From Leptodesmis sichuanensis A121 (GTDB lineage Bacteria; Cyanobacteriota; Cyanobacteriia; Leptolyngbyales; Leptolyngbyaceae): a DNA stretch of 64,000 nucleotides. Position numbers and translations under genes: made by a program. Below, one piece after another: positions 25,601 to 32,491 of the stretch (position 1 is the first letter of the stretch; each line of letters opens with the position of its first letter). The DNA is taken from assembly GCF_021379005.1 (NCBI RefSeq), contig NZ_CP075171.1:806001-870000 (forward strand), read 5' to 3'. Under the pieces are notes generated by a model. The model searched no databases, was not told where the DNA came from, and worked only from the letters and a program-made list of their open reading frames with translations.

Positions 25601-28037
25601 TAACGCTGGCGGTACTGCCGTTAGAAAGACAACTCTCTGGTCATCTGCTTGTGACCCCAATCTATTTCCCGTGAATGGGGCTACGCAGTCTGGATCTGCT
25701 GGGGCCACTGGTTTCAGCCTTAGAACCTCTGCCGTTCCTCGAAATCGCGTTGCCTTATCCCGATTATGTGGCGCAGTCATTCCTCCAGGCGCTGTACATG
25801 ATTTCCCTGGGGATAACAACTATCCTGCACGAGGCGCTGCGTTAGAGAATCCATTGGATGCTGATACCAGTGTGACGGATGAATTCAAGAAGTTGAGTCC
25901 TACGATTAGCTCAACCTCAAACACCGTTTTCACTCAAACAACTCTGAATACTGCACCGTATGATGATCCCAGCTTTAAGCGGGCATTAGTTGCTCCTGAA
26001 TTTCCTTCGCTGTATTACCTCTTCCCAGAGTTTGATCATGATCAGGATGGGGATGTTCGGACTGTAGGTGGTAAAACGATCGACCATCGCCAACCCGGAA
26101 ATACAACAGATGGTACGCCACGGTTAAACCAACTACCTGCCGCGTTCCAACCCTGGCCAGAACCTTACATTACCACCGCCAATTCAATTAATTCGTCAGT
26201 CACCTATCAAGCTGTTAGTACCGCCGATACGCCTTACACAGACGGCCTCTTTACGAATGGTGAATATGCCGCAGCCGTTAGTTACACAGATCCAAATGTG
26301 TTACCTGAAGGCATTACCTCCTTTGATTACAAACCTTTTCAGCCGTTCCCTGAGAAAGATAAGGCTGTTAGTTTTGGTTCAGATATTGTTAAACCTGGTA
26401 AAACTGACCTCAGCGATTGGAAACTGCCAACAGCCAGCACTCCTGCCGCTAACAGCCCCAACCGGATCCGTACCCCAAATAACACAGTCGCAGCCGTAGC
26501 CTTCCAGGATAAAGTCCTGTTCAATGGACGGGAATGGCAGCCTGGGCGGGTGCTGGACATCGACCTGGATATGCTGCGAAGCACTACAGTGGGCGGAACT
26601 GAGTCCTGGTTACCTGTAGGTGGGGTCGTCTATGCGTTCCGGGAAGATGCGGTGCGGGAAGATGCGATCGCGCGTCCTGCAGGTACTACCAATCCTCCTT
26701 CACTACCTGATGTGAAGCAAACCGATGTGCGAACTCCTGGCGCGGAAACGGATCCGCCTTTAACGGCTGGAGCCGTCTCTACCAAGCCTGTAGACTATGT
26801 ACCGGATCCCGATCGTCGAGCACATGGTTTCCGCTTACGCAATGGAGAAAAACTGAAACGGACAGCAGGAGGTGTGGATGCCATTAAAAACACCCGTGGG
26901 CTGTCCTTCTTCTCCGACAATCCGGCCTACATTATGGGGAACTTCAACAAGCACCAGGACTCCAATGGTAATCGTCTCGAAGAATTCACCCAACAAGTTG
27001 GCGGCACCAATTATAGTACGGCTACCTTTTATGACCAGCGAACTACTCGGGATCCCAATTTTGCCAAGACGGCAACCGATGAATGGCGGCCTTCAGAAGT
27101 GCTGGCCGATACCATCACCATCTTGTCAAACGGCTTCTGTGACGGTGGAATTATTGACACGTTCACTGCCGTGAATGTTACCAACGAATACCCAAGCAGT
27201 GGTATTGATGCCAGCGCCTATAATAATCCGGATAAAGGGCTATTTGCGCCTGGATGTGGGAGTAGCTCAGTTACCTCTTTCATGAACCAAAACCGGCCAA
27301 ACAGTGCTCCTCAAACGAATTGGAACTGGCAGCACGAAAATCCCAGTGATCCCCTGTCTCCAGTCAAGATTTCTCGTAATGGCCACCCTCTAGTTCAGGC
27401 TCCAATTCCTACAGGTGCTTCTAAAGCCCCCCTTCCGGTTGAGTATACAGGCGTATATAACGGTGGCTCAACTACAATTCCAGGCGGTTATTACAACATC
27501 TCTGGCACAAGTGCAAACTCAAGCCAACAAAAACGCTCGGTACAGCCAGTGGATCCTAATCTGGCCAATCCTGCCAATCCTTCTGAAGGCCCAACGGTGA
27601 ATACGATTTTCATCAGTGGTATCGTTCCGTCCCGTTTACAACAGTCCTATGGAGGATTGCATAACTTCCCCCGCTTCCTGGAATGGTGGCAGGGAGTGAA
27701 CCTCAACTTCTCCGGATCCTTCCTGCAATTGAATTTCAGTAACTATGCCACCGCTCCCTACGATGAGGATGTCGTAGAACCTGCCCAGGATTCCAATAGC
27801 TTTGAGGTCGTAGACTACAACAGTCCCCCGAACCGTCTCTGGGGTTATGATGTCGCCCTACAGATGGTGCCTGCCAGCCCTGCTGCTGCCCGGTTCGTGA
27901 CCCCTGGTGTAACCCGCAACGAGTTCTACACCGAACCTGCATCCAACGACCCCTATATGCAGAATTTGTGTAATGCTCTGAAAGCCAATCAAGCCCCCAA
28001 TGGCCCTAATCTCGCTCAACTCAAGTGCCCAACCTAA
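22686..28037 (+). CDS. hpsA: Hormogonium polysaccharide biosynthesis protein HpsA
   Basis: 1,783 residues, the largest gene here. A basic N-terminus leads to a prepilin-like segment: Gly47 followed by FVLPTTVFLILVVALTAGALS, with Thr rather than Glu at position +5, then IYNAATPAIDRARSKIEAL. That pattern recalls PilX/GspK-type minor pilins. The rest is a very large, Asn/Pro/Thr/Asp-rich secreted region without obvious catalytic motifs. HpsA of Nostoc punctiforme is required for hormogonium polysaccharide and gliding. Genes for three further pseudopilins follow. Start ATG 22686. Confidence 0.9.
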   Translation: MSDRKAKSVQRLSRAVWKLYRRLSKGLVTWLLRSALLLNRQRRAAAGFVLPTTVFLILVVALTAGALSYRAYNSSTRTIGNIQSRAIYNAATPAIDRARSKIEALFKDSRYPGGVPSEAFLTSMMLNDGRTIKGVNPATPQPGINGQTDPNDPFTLLGEKRIDINGDGLIDNAWVYHDGETKSSVVYSITFSIPADDTNPGGLPGWKKLLQKTEVDKALGIDSTESKNAGPFVRTGPLSNSEAVTCRVSSGSTVEQGWYQDATDTSKLRKRFQIDAFVVKDEDAVSPGKPPNLTTLEFSQDRLLERGNKWGAWFRNDLEIFPGRQFNWNGAMHTEGSLLIGPTTANNFSAYLISSPSSCLFLPESNSEISVRQVAQEDNTQVGNRFTGVIGSGDIRSNSYGGGSSIHVYQNKSYDASRTLDPSTQLVNSNKRPYSVSLDPATIVTSDGYKAREGDPSNYTDGLPAVTNTNVFIQGKRIVLDPKGDRPYVDDTYRADNRYGPKPNYGKVADVPTGKIGQPINAADFPGSPGVIDSLTRDTPVGDPSTVGLDGYWERRSIVEGLRILVGQRLELGNPAGWVPPQDRPQNTPQQPDQTPQSRDTDRNGNFTDLRQIGNYGAAANGTNADPDTSDNEGDPLYPPHRFVDSTRAHEERQRRTLRDNLAAVQATAVYHYKADGAGTFPTACLVTTAHPGTPLSLQRSVDFRFNQYLSTTGAPEPWIDFFYGKGTNGWEFSPPAATEADFAAAIATGQPLGNALRNLANFAGDPEGAFPPQQGTAIRPDPTLTMWGNFSNLRRAVATLDASNYNSLSPADKAYLHTAACTLGMLAYNLEQVQKFDPTASFLAGAMTTLGQDLYRTMDGNNEPGEIPDVLPKEQLSTYKDASGNYTGTYNPANYNPRDYDRVTPAMFLAALKERIKLQTPDENPEEDARYQLALLIHEHYQLRRDRTYGFRPSPAANTWNYNPYLSNYTYNAGGTAVRKTTLWSSACDPNLFPVNGATQSGSAGATGFSLRTSAVPRNRVALSRLCGAVIPPGAVHDFPGDNNYPARGAALENPLDADTSVTDEFKKLSPTISSTSNTVFTQTTLNTAPYDDPSFKRALVAPEFPSLYYLFPEFDHDQDGDVRTVGGKTIDHRQPGNTTDGTPRLNQLPAAFQPWPEPYITTANSINSSVTYQAVSTADTPYTDGLFTNGEYAAAVSYTDPNVLPEGITSFDYKPFQPFPEKDKAVSFGSDIVKPGKTDLSDWKLPTASTPAANSPNRIRTPNNTVAAVAFQDKVLFNGREWQPGRVLDIDLDMLRSTTVGGTESWLPVGGVVYAFREDAVREDAIARPAGTTNPPSLPDVKQTDVRTPGAETDPPLTAGAVSTKPVDYVPDPDRRAHGFRLRNGEKLKRTAGGVDAIKNTRGLSFFSDNPAYIMGNFNKHQDSNGNRLEEFTQQVGGTNYSTATFYDQRTTRDPNFAKTATDEWRPSEVLADTITILSNGFCDGGIIDTFTAVNVTNEYPSSGIDASAYNNPDKGLFAPGCGSSSVTSFMNQNRPNSAPQTNWNWQHENPSDPLSPVKISRNGHPLVQAPIPTGASKAPLPVEYTGVYNGGSTTIPGGYYNISGTSANSSQQKRSVQPVDPNLANPANPSEGPTVNTIFISGIVPSRLQQSYGGLHNFPRFLEWWQGVNLNFSGSFLQLNFSNYATAPYDEDVVEPAQDSNSFEVVDYNSPPNRLWGYDVALQMVPASPAAARFVTPGVTRNEFYTEPASNDPYMQNLCNALKANQAPNGPNLAQLKCPT

Positions 28038-28047
28038 GACCTTTCTG

Positions 28048-28078
28048 CCTTCTGTCTTGCTTTAAGGAGGACAGAAGG
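28048..28078 (+). promoter_or_regulatory. Hairpin in the hpsA-hpsB junction
   Basis: CCTTCTGTC (28048-28056) pairs perfectly with GACAGAAGG (28070-28078); the loop contains AAGGAG. The right arm includes the AAGG that would serve as ribosome site for the mini-ORF at 28085. It could attenuate transcription or control translation of hpsB. Confidence 0.5.
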
Positions 28079-28084
28079 ATAACC

Positions 28085-28123
28085 ATGCTAAAAACTACCT
28101 CCTTCTTTTTGAGGAATCGCTGA
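28085..28123 (+). CDS. Possible 12-codon leader peptide upstream of hpsB
   Basis: The ATG at 28085 follows AAGGA with a 5-base gap. It opens a 12-codon frame (MLKTTSFFLRNR) whose TGA overlaps the hpsB ATG as TGATG. hpsB itself has no strong ribosome site, so translation of hpsB may be coupled to this mini-ORF. Suggested by signals only; no homology is known. Confidence 0.35.
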   Translation: MLKTTSFFLRNR

Positions 28124-28866
28124 TGTCCGTCCGTTTCCGTTCTACCAAATCCTTTCCTGCCCGGATATTGCTAGCGCTGGCAAACCGTGCCACTGACCAT
28201 TCCTCAACTCACCCCACAGAGCAGGGGCTATCGCTGATTGAGTGTTTAATTGCCATTATGGTAATTGCCATTACGGCAACGGCCATTACCCCGCCGATTC
28301 TGTTAGCCACTGGCACCCGCATCCAATCGCGACGGGCTGAACAGGCTAACCAGATTGCCCAGGCGGAAGTGGATCGGATTCGGACGATCGTAGAACGGGG
28401 GGGATACACCACCGCAGACTTACCGATGAGTACTGGGCAGGCCACTGGCATTGAAACCTTTGGCGCACCCGTCAGTCCTCCTGGGCCTGCCATGCTGTCG
28501 TCTGCTACTTGTCCCGATCGCTACCCTCAAACCAAACCAAACTCTCCCAATGGCCTGGTCAAGGTCGATATTAACGGAGATTGTCAGGCAGAGTTTTTGA
28601 TGCAGGTTTTCCGAACGGAAGGATGCTGGCCTACCAACGTTGATCAAACTACTCAACCGCCTTATTCCTTTTACATGGGGGTACGAGTCTATGCCTACCA
28701 GGAGGGGGAAAATATTCCTGTCTTTGACAACCAGCGGGCCACCCTCAGTATGAGTTCTACAGGCCGCAAAGATCAGGTGGCAGGCAACCGCAAGCCACTA
28801 CAAACCCTGTATACCAAAATTTCTCGTAATAACGACAACAAATCTTACGAGTGTGTTGCCAAGTAG
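28123..28866 (+). CDS. hpsB: Pseudopilin HpsB (GspI-like)
   Basis: 247 residues. Type III prepilin signal: Gly35 then LSLIECLIAIMVIAI with Glu at +5, cut by prepilin peptidase PilD. A 22-residue hydrophobic helix and a periplasmic domain with several Cys follow. In the hps cluster this pseudopilin is thought to help export the hormogonium polysaccharide. The LSLIE start and QANQIAQAEVDRIRTIVE helix are like GspI/PilV-type minor pseudopilins. It overlaps the stop of a possible leader peptide. Confidence 0.85.
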   Translation: MSVRFRSTKSFPARILLALANRATDHSSTHPTEQGLSLIECLIAIMVIAITATAITPPILLATGTRIQSRRAEQANQIAQAEVDRIRTIVERGGYTTADLPMSTGQATGIETFGAPVSPPGPAMLSSATCPDRYPQTKPNSPNGLVKVDINGDCQAEFLMQVFRTEGCWPTNVDQTTQPPYSFYMGVRVYAYQEGENIPVFDNQRATLSMSSTGRKDQVAGNRKPLQTLYTKISRNNDNKSYECVAK

Positions 28867-28913
28867 TCCTGGAACCTCGTTCTGCACCGCTCATCTACTA
28901 ACGATTCTGACCT

Positions 28914-30041
28914 ATGGCTAGAACTTCCCTGATACAGAAGATTAAAAAGCATCTACTGATTGCCCAGCGACAGCGGCGATCGGGCTTCACGCTGACTGAA
29001 TTGCTGGTGTCGATGATCATCGGGGCTTTTCTGGTTGCCTTACTGTTAGGCTTTGTCGTTGAAGTGACTCAGAATAACCAACAGGATGCCGCCCGCAGTC
29101 AGGTACAGCAGGATATGCAGGCGGCGATGGATTACATCACTCAGGATTTACGGGAAGCGGTTTTCGTTTATAACGGTGACTGTCTCCAGGGAAATGGTAC
29201 GCCAACCAGCACTCAGGACTTAAAAATCATTTGTCCCGGTGTGATCAATCACATCCCAGCGTCCATGACCCAAGATGGCAGAGTTCCGGTTCTGGCCTTC
29301 TGGCGGGCTGAACGCCTACCTAAAGGGATTCGCGATTTATGTAGTGCTCAGGCACCCAATTTAGATGACACCGATCAGAATAATAATCCCAGCAATCCTT
29401 TAGTGCTGGCGGGCGTTCCTTGTATTTCTGGAAACAGCTATTCTCTGGTTGTCTATGCGCTTGATCCTAGCAATGACGGTAACATCTGGCAGGGCAAGAC
29501 CCGAATCATTCGTTATAAGTTAAGCCAGTTTACTGACAGTGCAACGACGGCCAATGATCAAACGCCTGGGTATGTGAATCCCTTAAATAGCCCCGATTCA
29601 ACTTTTCAGCAGTGGCCTTATGGCACCAGAGCAGATAAAAGTTTTGGTTCCTTACAAACCACTCGCCCAACCAACTCACCAATGGCGCTGGTTGATTTTG
29701 TCGATGATGTAGGTGCGCCTGGTGTCACCCCCAACTGTGAAGAGTTTGCCCCAACAGTAGTTGGCAATCCAAATAAAGATCCTAATGATATTGCCAACGC
29801 CTTGAGTCCAACAAATACTAATAATCGTAATCGTGCATTCTATGCCTGTGTTCGTAATGGAGGGATCGGTAACGCCGCCCCTAAAGCAGGAGAGAATCAG
29901 GATGTTTTGATTTCCTTAGTGGGCAATGTCACGGGTCAAGCAGGCTTTGCGCCACAGAACGATAATCAGGAGCGTTTAACTCCTCTTCAAACTCGTGTTC
30001 TGGTGCGGGGCGTGGTGAATAAAGTTAATCCAACAAGTTAG
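28914..30041 (+). CDS. hpsC: Pseudopilin HpsC (GspJ-like)
   Basis: 375 residues. Prepilin motif Gly24 then FTLTELLVSMIIGAF with Glu at +5. The following helix (QDAARSQVQQDMQAAMDYITQDLREAV) is typical of GspJ/PilW-type minor pseudopilins. A large C-terminal domain follows with Cys pairs, rich in Asn/Pro/Thr. Start ATG 28914, 47 bp after hpsB. Its role is by analogy with Nostoc hps genes: part of a pilus-like complex for polysaccharide secretion. Confidence 0.87.
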   Translation: MARTSLIQKIKKHLLIAQRQRRSGFTLTELLVSMIIGAFLVALLLGFVVEVTQNNQQDAARSQVQQDMQAAMDYITQDLREAVFVYNGDCLQGNGTPTSTQDLKIICPGVINHIPASMTQDGRVPVLAFWRAERLPKGIRDLCSAQAPNLDDTDQNNNPSNPLVLAGVPCISGNSYSLVVYALDPSNDGNIWQGKTRIIRYKLSQFTDSATTANDQTPGYVNPLNSPDSTFQQWPYGTRADKSFGSLQTTRPTNSPMALVDFVDDVGAPGVTPNCEEFAPTVVGNPNKDPNDIANALSPTNTNNRNRAFYACVRNGGIGNAAPKAGENQDVLISLVGNVTGQAGFAPQNDNQERLTPLQTRVLVRGVVNKVNPTS

Positions 30042-30062
30042 ATCGGTTTGGGAGTCATGGGA

Positions 30063-30689
30063 ATGAAGATGAAACGGTTGAAAACTCGGCTTAAACGCTC
30101 CATGGCAGGGTTTACGCTGCTGGAAGTGCTGGTAGTCATCATCATTATTGCGATTCTGTTTGCGATCGCTGCACCCAGTTGGAATATTGTGATGAATCGC
30201 CAGCGGGTAAACGTTGTCCGAGATCAGGCGACTCAACTGATCCGGCAGGCTCAAGCAGACGCTCGCCGTACCCACACGGCAAGAATCGTAGTTTTTGATA
30301 ACTCCACTGGAGTTCCCAGGGCTGCCGTCGTTCCCCAAACCTTAGATACGAATACCGGGCAAACTTCCGGCTTCATTGCCAATCCCACCACCACTATTAA
30401 TAACTGGCAGACCTTAGGCAATGGAGACATTAAAGCTAATAGCCTGGATTTCTCGACGGTTCCTGTAGATGCCAATAACCCTCAAGGTGGTCAACTGGTT
30501 TTCAACAGTAATGGTGCTGTTGATCCGCTTTCCGAAAGTGCGGCTTCAAAGAATCCCAGCAGTCCGAGCATTTTTACAGTCAACATCACCCAGGCCAAGA
30601 CTTCTGTGAATACCCGCAAATGTGTGGTAGTTACGACCCTGTTGGGCGCGGTTCGTCAGGCAGAGGGAAGCAATTGCCCAACTTCTTAG
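30063..30689 (+). CDS. GspH-type pseudopilin (probably HpsD)
   Basis: 208 residues. Prepilin motif Gly16 then FTLLEVLVVIIIIAILFAIAAPSW, Glu at +5. NVVRDQATQLIRQAQADARR and a later beta-rich domain match GspH/FimT pseudopilins. Start ATG 30063 is preferred because GGGAG lies eight bases before it; ATG 30057 and TTG 30048 are alternatives. It is the third pseudopilin after hpsA, so probably the hpsD of the Nostoc nomenclature, but I cannot verify the name. It lies 21 bp after hpsC and 4 bp before the cupin gene. Confidence 0.82.
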   Translation: MKMKRLKTRLKRSMAGFTLLEVLVVIIIIAILFAIAAPSWNIVMNRQRVNVVRDQATQLIRQAQADARRTHTARIVVFDNSTGVPRAAVVPQTLDTNTGQTSGFIANPTTTINNWQTLGNGDIKANSLDFSTVPVDANNPQGGQLVFNSNGAVDPLSESAASKNPSSPSIFTVNITQAKTSVNTRKCVVVTTLLGAVRQAEGSNCPTS

Positions 30690-30693
30690 AATT

Positions 30694-31029
30694 ATGAAAT
30701 TGACTTCTCTCTCTGATTTACCTGCGGAATTTGTCTCGCATAATCCAGAAATTCAAAAAAAGGTGATGTTGCGTCCGGGAGATCTTCCCCACCTGACCAA
30801 CTTCTCTCAGGCACGCTTAGCCCCTGGTCAAATTGCCTCTGCTCACCATCATGTTGATATGTACGAAGTCTTCTTCGTCATGTCTGGCGTGGGGGTAATC
30901 ACCCTCGATCGCACTCCCTATGCCTTAACCCCTGGAGTCTGTGTTGCTGTTGAACCTGGAGAAACCCATGAGGTCAAAAACACCGGAGATGAAGAATTAG
31001 TGTTGACCTACTTCGGTGTGTTGACCTAG
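30694..31029 (+). CDS. Cupin-domain protein
   Basis: 111 residues, a single cupin barrel. Metal-binding motif 1 is GQIASAHHHVDMYEVFFVMSG-like, with two usable His and a Glu; motif 2 is PGETHEVKN with one His. Such small cupins may be isomerases, dioxygenases or sugar/ligand sensors; no substrate can be named. The start lies only 4 bp after the pseudopilin stop, so it is almost surely co-transcribed with hpsABCD. This suggests a role in the polysaccharide pathway or chance inclusion. Confidence 0.82.
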   Translation: MKLTSLSDLPAEFVSHNPEIQKKVMLRPGDLPHLTNFSQARLAPGQIASAHHHVDMYEVFFVMSGVGVITLDRTPYALTPGVCVAVEPGETHEVKNTGDEELVLTYFGVLT

Positions 31030-31035
31030 AAACGG

Positions 31036-31069
31036 AGAAACCGAGTTGCTCATGGAGAACCCGGTTTCT
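31036..31069. terminator. Hairpin terminator at the end of the hps operon
   Basis: AGAAACCGAGTT (31036-31047) pairs with AACCCGGTTTCT (31058-31069) with one mismatch, 7 bp after the cupin stop. There is no long T run. Together with repeat copy C it separates convergent cupin and cysE. Confidence 0.45.
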
Positions 31070-31089
31070 GAACTTTCGCAAAGGCGATT

Positions 31090-31161
31090 AAACCAAGTCC
31101 GGCTAGAGAACGATCGTTTTCTGATCAGAGAAACTCTGGTTCTGGACTTGGCCAAGGTTTA
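31090..31161 (+). repeat. 72-bp nested palindromic repeat, copy C
   Basis: Arms AAACCAAGTCC...GGACTTGGCCAAGGTTTA. The last bases (31159-31161) are the TAA stop codon of the minus-strand cysE, so the repeat end is part of a gene boundary. Confidence 0.88.
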
Positions 31162-31953
31162 AATTCCAGAACCGTCTAAAAATTCTTCGATAACTCGATC
31201 GCGCAGGCGACAATTCCCTGCAACTGGAGCTTGAGAGGGAGCGTCATTGAGCCAGCTATTCAGCAGGGCATGATTGGCAGGCGCGACTCCGGCGATCGCT
31301 GGAACAGGAACCGCATCTTGGGATTTCTGCAATGATTGCACCTGTTGCTCTAAAGATTCGATGCGATCGACCAGGGCACGAATCACCTGGGCCTCTGAAT
31401 CAGGCAATCGGCCATGCTCCAGAGGCTCGACCCGTTCGCCAGAACGATACACAATCCGGCCTGGAATCCCTACCACGGTGCAATCCGAAGGGACATCTCG
31501 CAGTACCACCGATCCGGCTCCAATGCGGACATTATTACCAATTAGCAGGTTGCCCAGCACTTTAGCTCCGGCTCCCACCACCACATTTTCTCCCAATGTT
31601 GGGTGCCGCTTGCCACTTTCCTTCCCCGTACCGCCCAAAGTGACTCCCTGATAGATCAGGACGTAATCTCCGATAATTGCTGTTTCCCCAATGACTACTC
31701 CCATGCCATGGTCAATAAAAACGCCTCGACCAATCTGGGCACCAGGATGAATTTCAATCCCTGTCAGAAACCGGGCAATATGAGAAATTAACCGCGGGAT
31801 AAACGGCAAACCCAGGACATACAGCCAGTGGGCAAAGCGATGAAACAAGATTGCCTGCAAACCAGGATAGCAAAATAGAACTTCCAACCAGTTACGGGCG
31901 GCTGGGTCACGCTCAAAAATAATGCGAAAGTCTGCAATTAAAGTAGATATCAC
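31159..31953 (-). CDS. cysE: Serine O-acetyltransferase
   Basis: 264 residues. It acetylates serine with acetyl-CoA, the first step of cysteine synthesis. The N-terminal helical part ([23 protein letters not shown]) precedes the left-handed beta-helix of hexapeptide repeats ([26 protein letters not shown]). The catalytic His lies in DHGMGV. A tail of about 85 residues after the hexapeptide domain has a short coiled coil ([17 protein letters not shown]). The start is GTG 31953, which gives the conserved N-terminus. The stop codon lies in repeat copy C. Confidence 0.93.
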   Translation of the reverse strand: MISTLIADFRIIFERDPAARNWLEVLFCYPGLQAILFHRFAHWLYVLGLPFIPRLISHIARFLTGIEIHPGAQIGRGVFIDHGMGVVIGETAIIGDYVLIYQGVTLGGTGKESGKRHPTLGENVVVGAGAKVLGNLLIGNNVRIGAGSVVLRDVPSDCTVVGIPGRIVYRSGERVEPLEHGRLPDSEAQVIRALVDRIESLEQQVQSLQKSQDAVPVPAIAGVAPANHALLNSWLNDAPSQAPVAGNCRLRDRVIEEFLDGSGI

Positions 31954-32275
31954 GGCAATCTGCGCCTCGCTAGGAGCTATTTGGATCTATATTAACGCCG
32001 CAGGGACAAGCCGGATAGACGTAAGATCCGAGAAACCAATGAAACCTGAAGCGGCGGCAATGAAGGAATGATTAAGTTTGAAAAGTTGTTTGTCAGGTAA
32101 CATCTTGCTCTGAGACAGTCCCTTCCGATTTCCACAGTTAACAAAGCTCTACAAGGGAACTAAACCTTGTCCAAGTCCAGAACTGGAGTTTCTCTGATCG
32201 GAAAACGACCGTTCTCTAGTTGGACTTGGTTTAGAGTGGTTTTAAGAAAGCCGATAGAACTTTAAGGATCGTTCA
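31954..32275. other. Intergenic region upstream of cysE
   Basis: About 320 bp between divergent cysE and the 51-residue membrane protein gene. It holds repeat copy D; otherwise I see no gene. Confidence 0.5.
32161..32233 (-). repeat. 72-bp nested palindromic repeat, copy D (inverted)
   Basis: The same family read on the minus strand: TAAACCTTGTCCAAGTCCAG...GGACTTGGTTTA. Its right edge is 43 bases before the ATG of the small membrane protein. Confidence 0.88.
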
Positions 32276-32431
32276 ATGGCACTGGGAATTTTATTTGTTT
32301 TGGTGGTTATTTGCAGTCTGATTACACTCGTACTTCTAGCTCCTATACACGCATTGGCGGCTCCCCATGTACCGCTCTGGACGGGATTGGCGATCGCCCT
32401 GCCCCTGTTAGCCTGGTTACTGAAGGACTGA
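32276..32431 (+). CDS. Small two-helix membrane protein (51 residues)
   Basis: ATG 32276 preceded by AAGGA with a 7-base gap; stop 32429-32431. The peptide starts MALGILFVLVVICSLITLVL and ends LALPLLAWLLKD-like, with two hydrophobic segments (about 3-22 and 34-49) and a short turn holding Pro and His. No family is recognised. Good ribosome site, start after a repeat and strongly hydrophobic coding support a real small gene. It precedes the hybrid kinase by 60 bp and may be co-transcribed. Confidence 0.55.
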   Translation: MALGILFVLVVICSLITLVLLAPIHALAAPHVPLWTGLAIALPLLAWLLKD

Positions 32432-32491
32432 AACCGCGAATCTGGAAACTGGGCTGGGAACACTGGAAAGGAGTTACAGCAATTCTCACCC

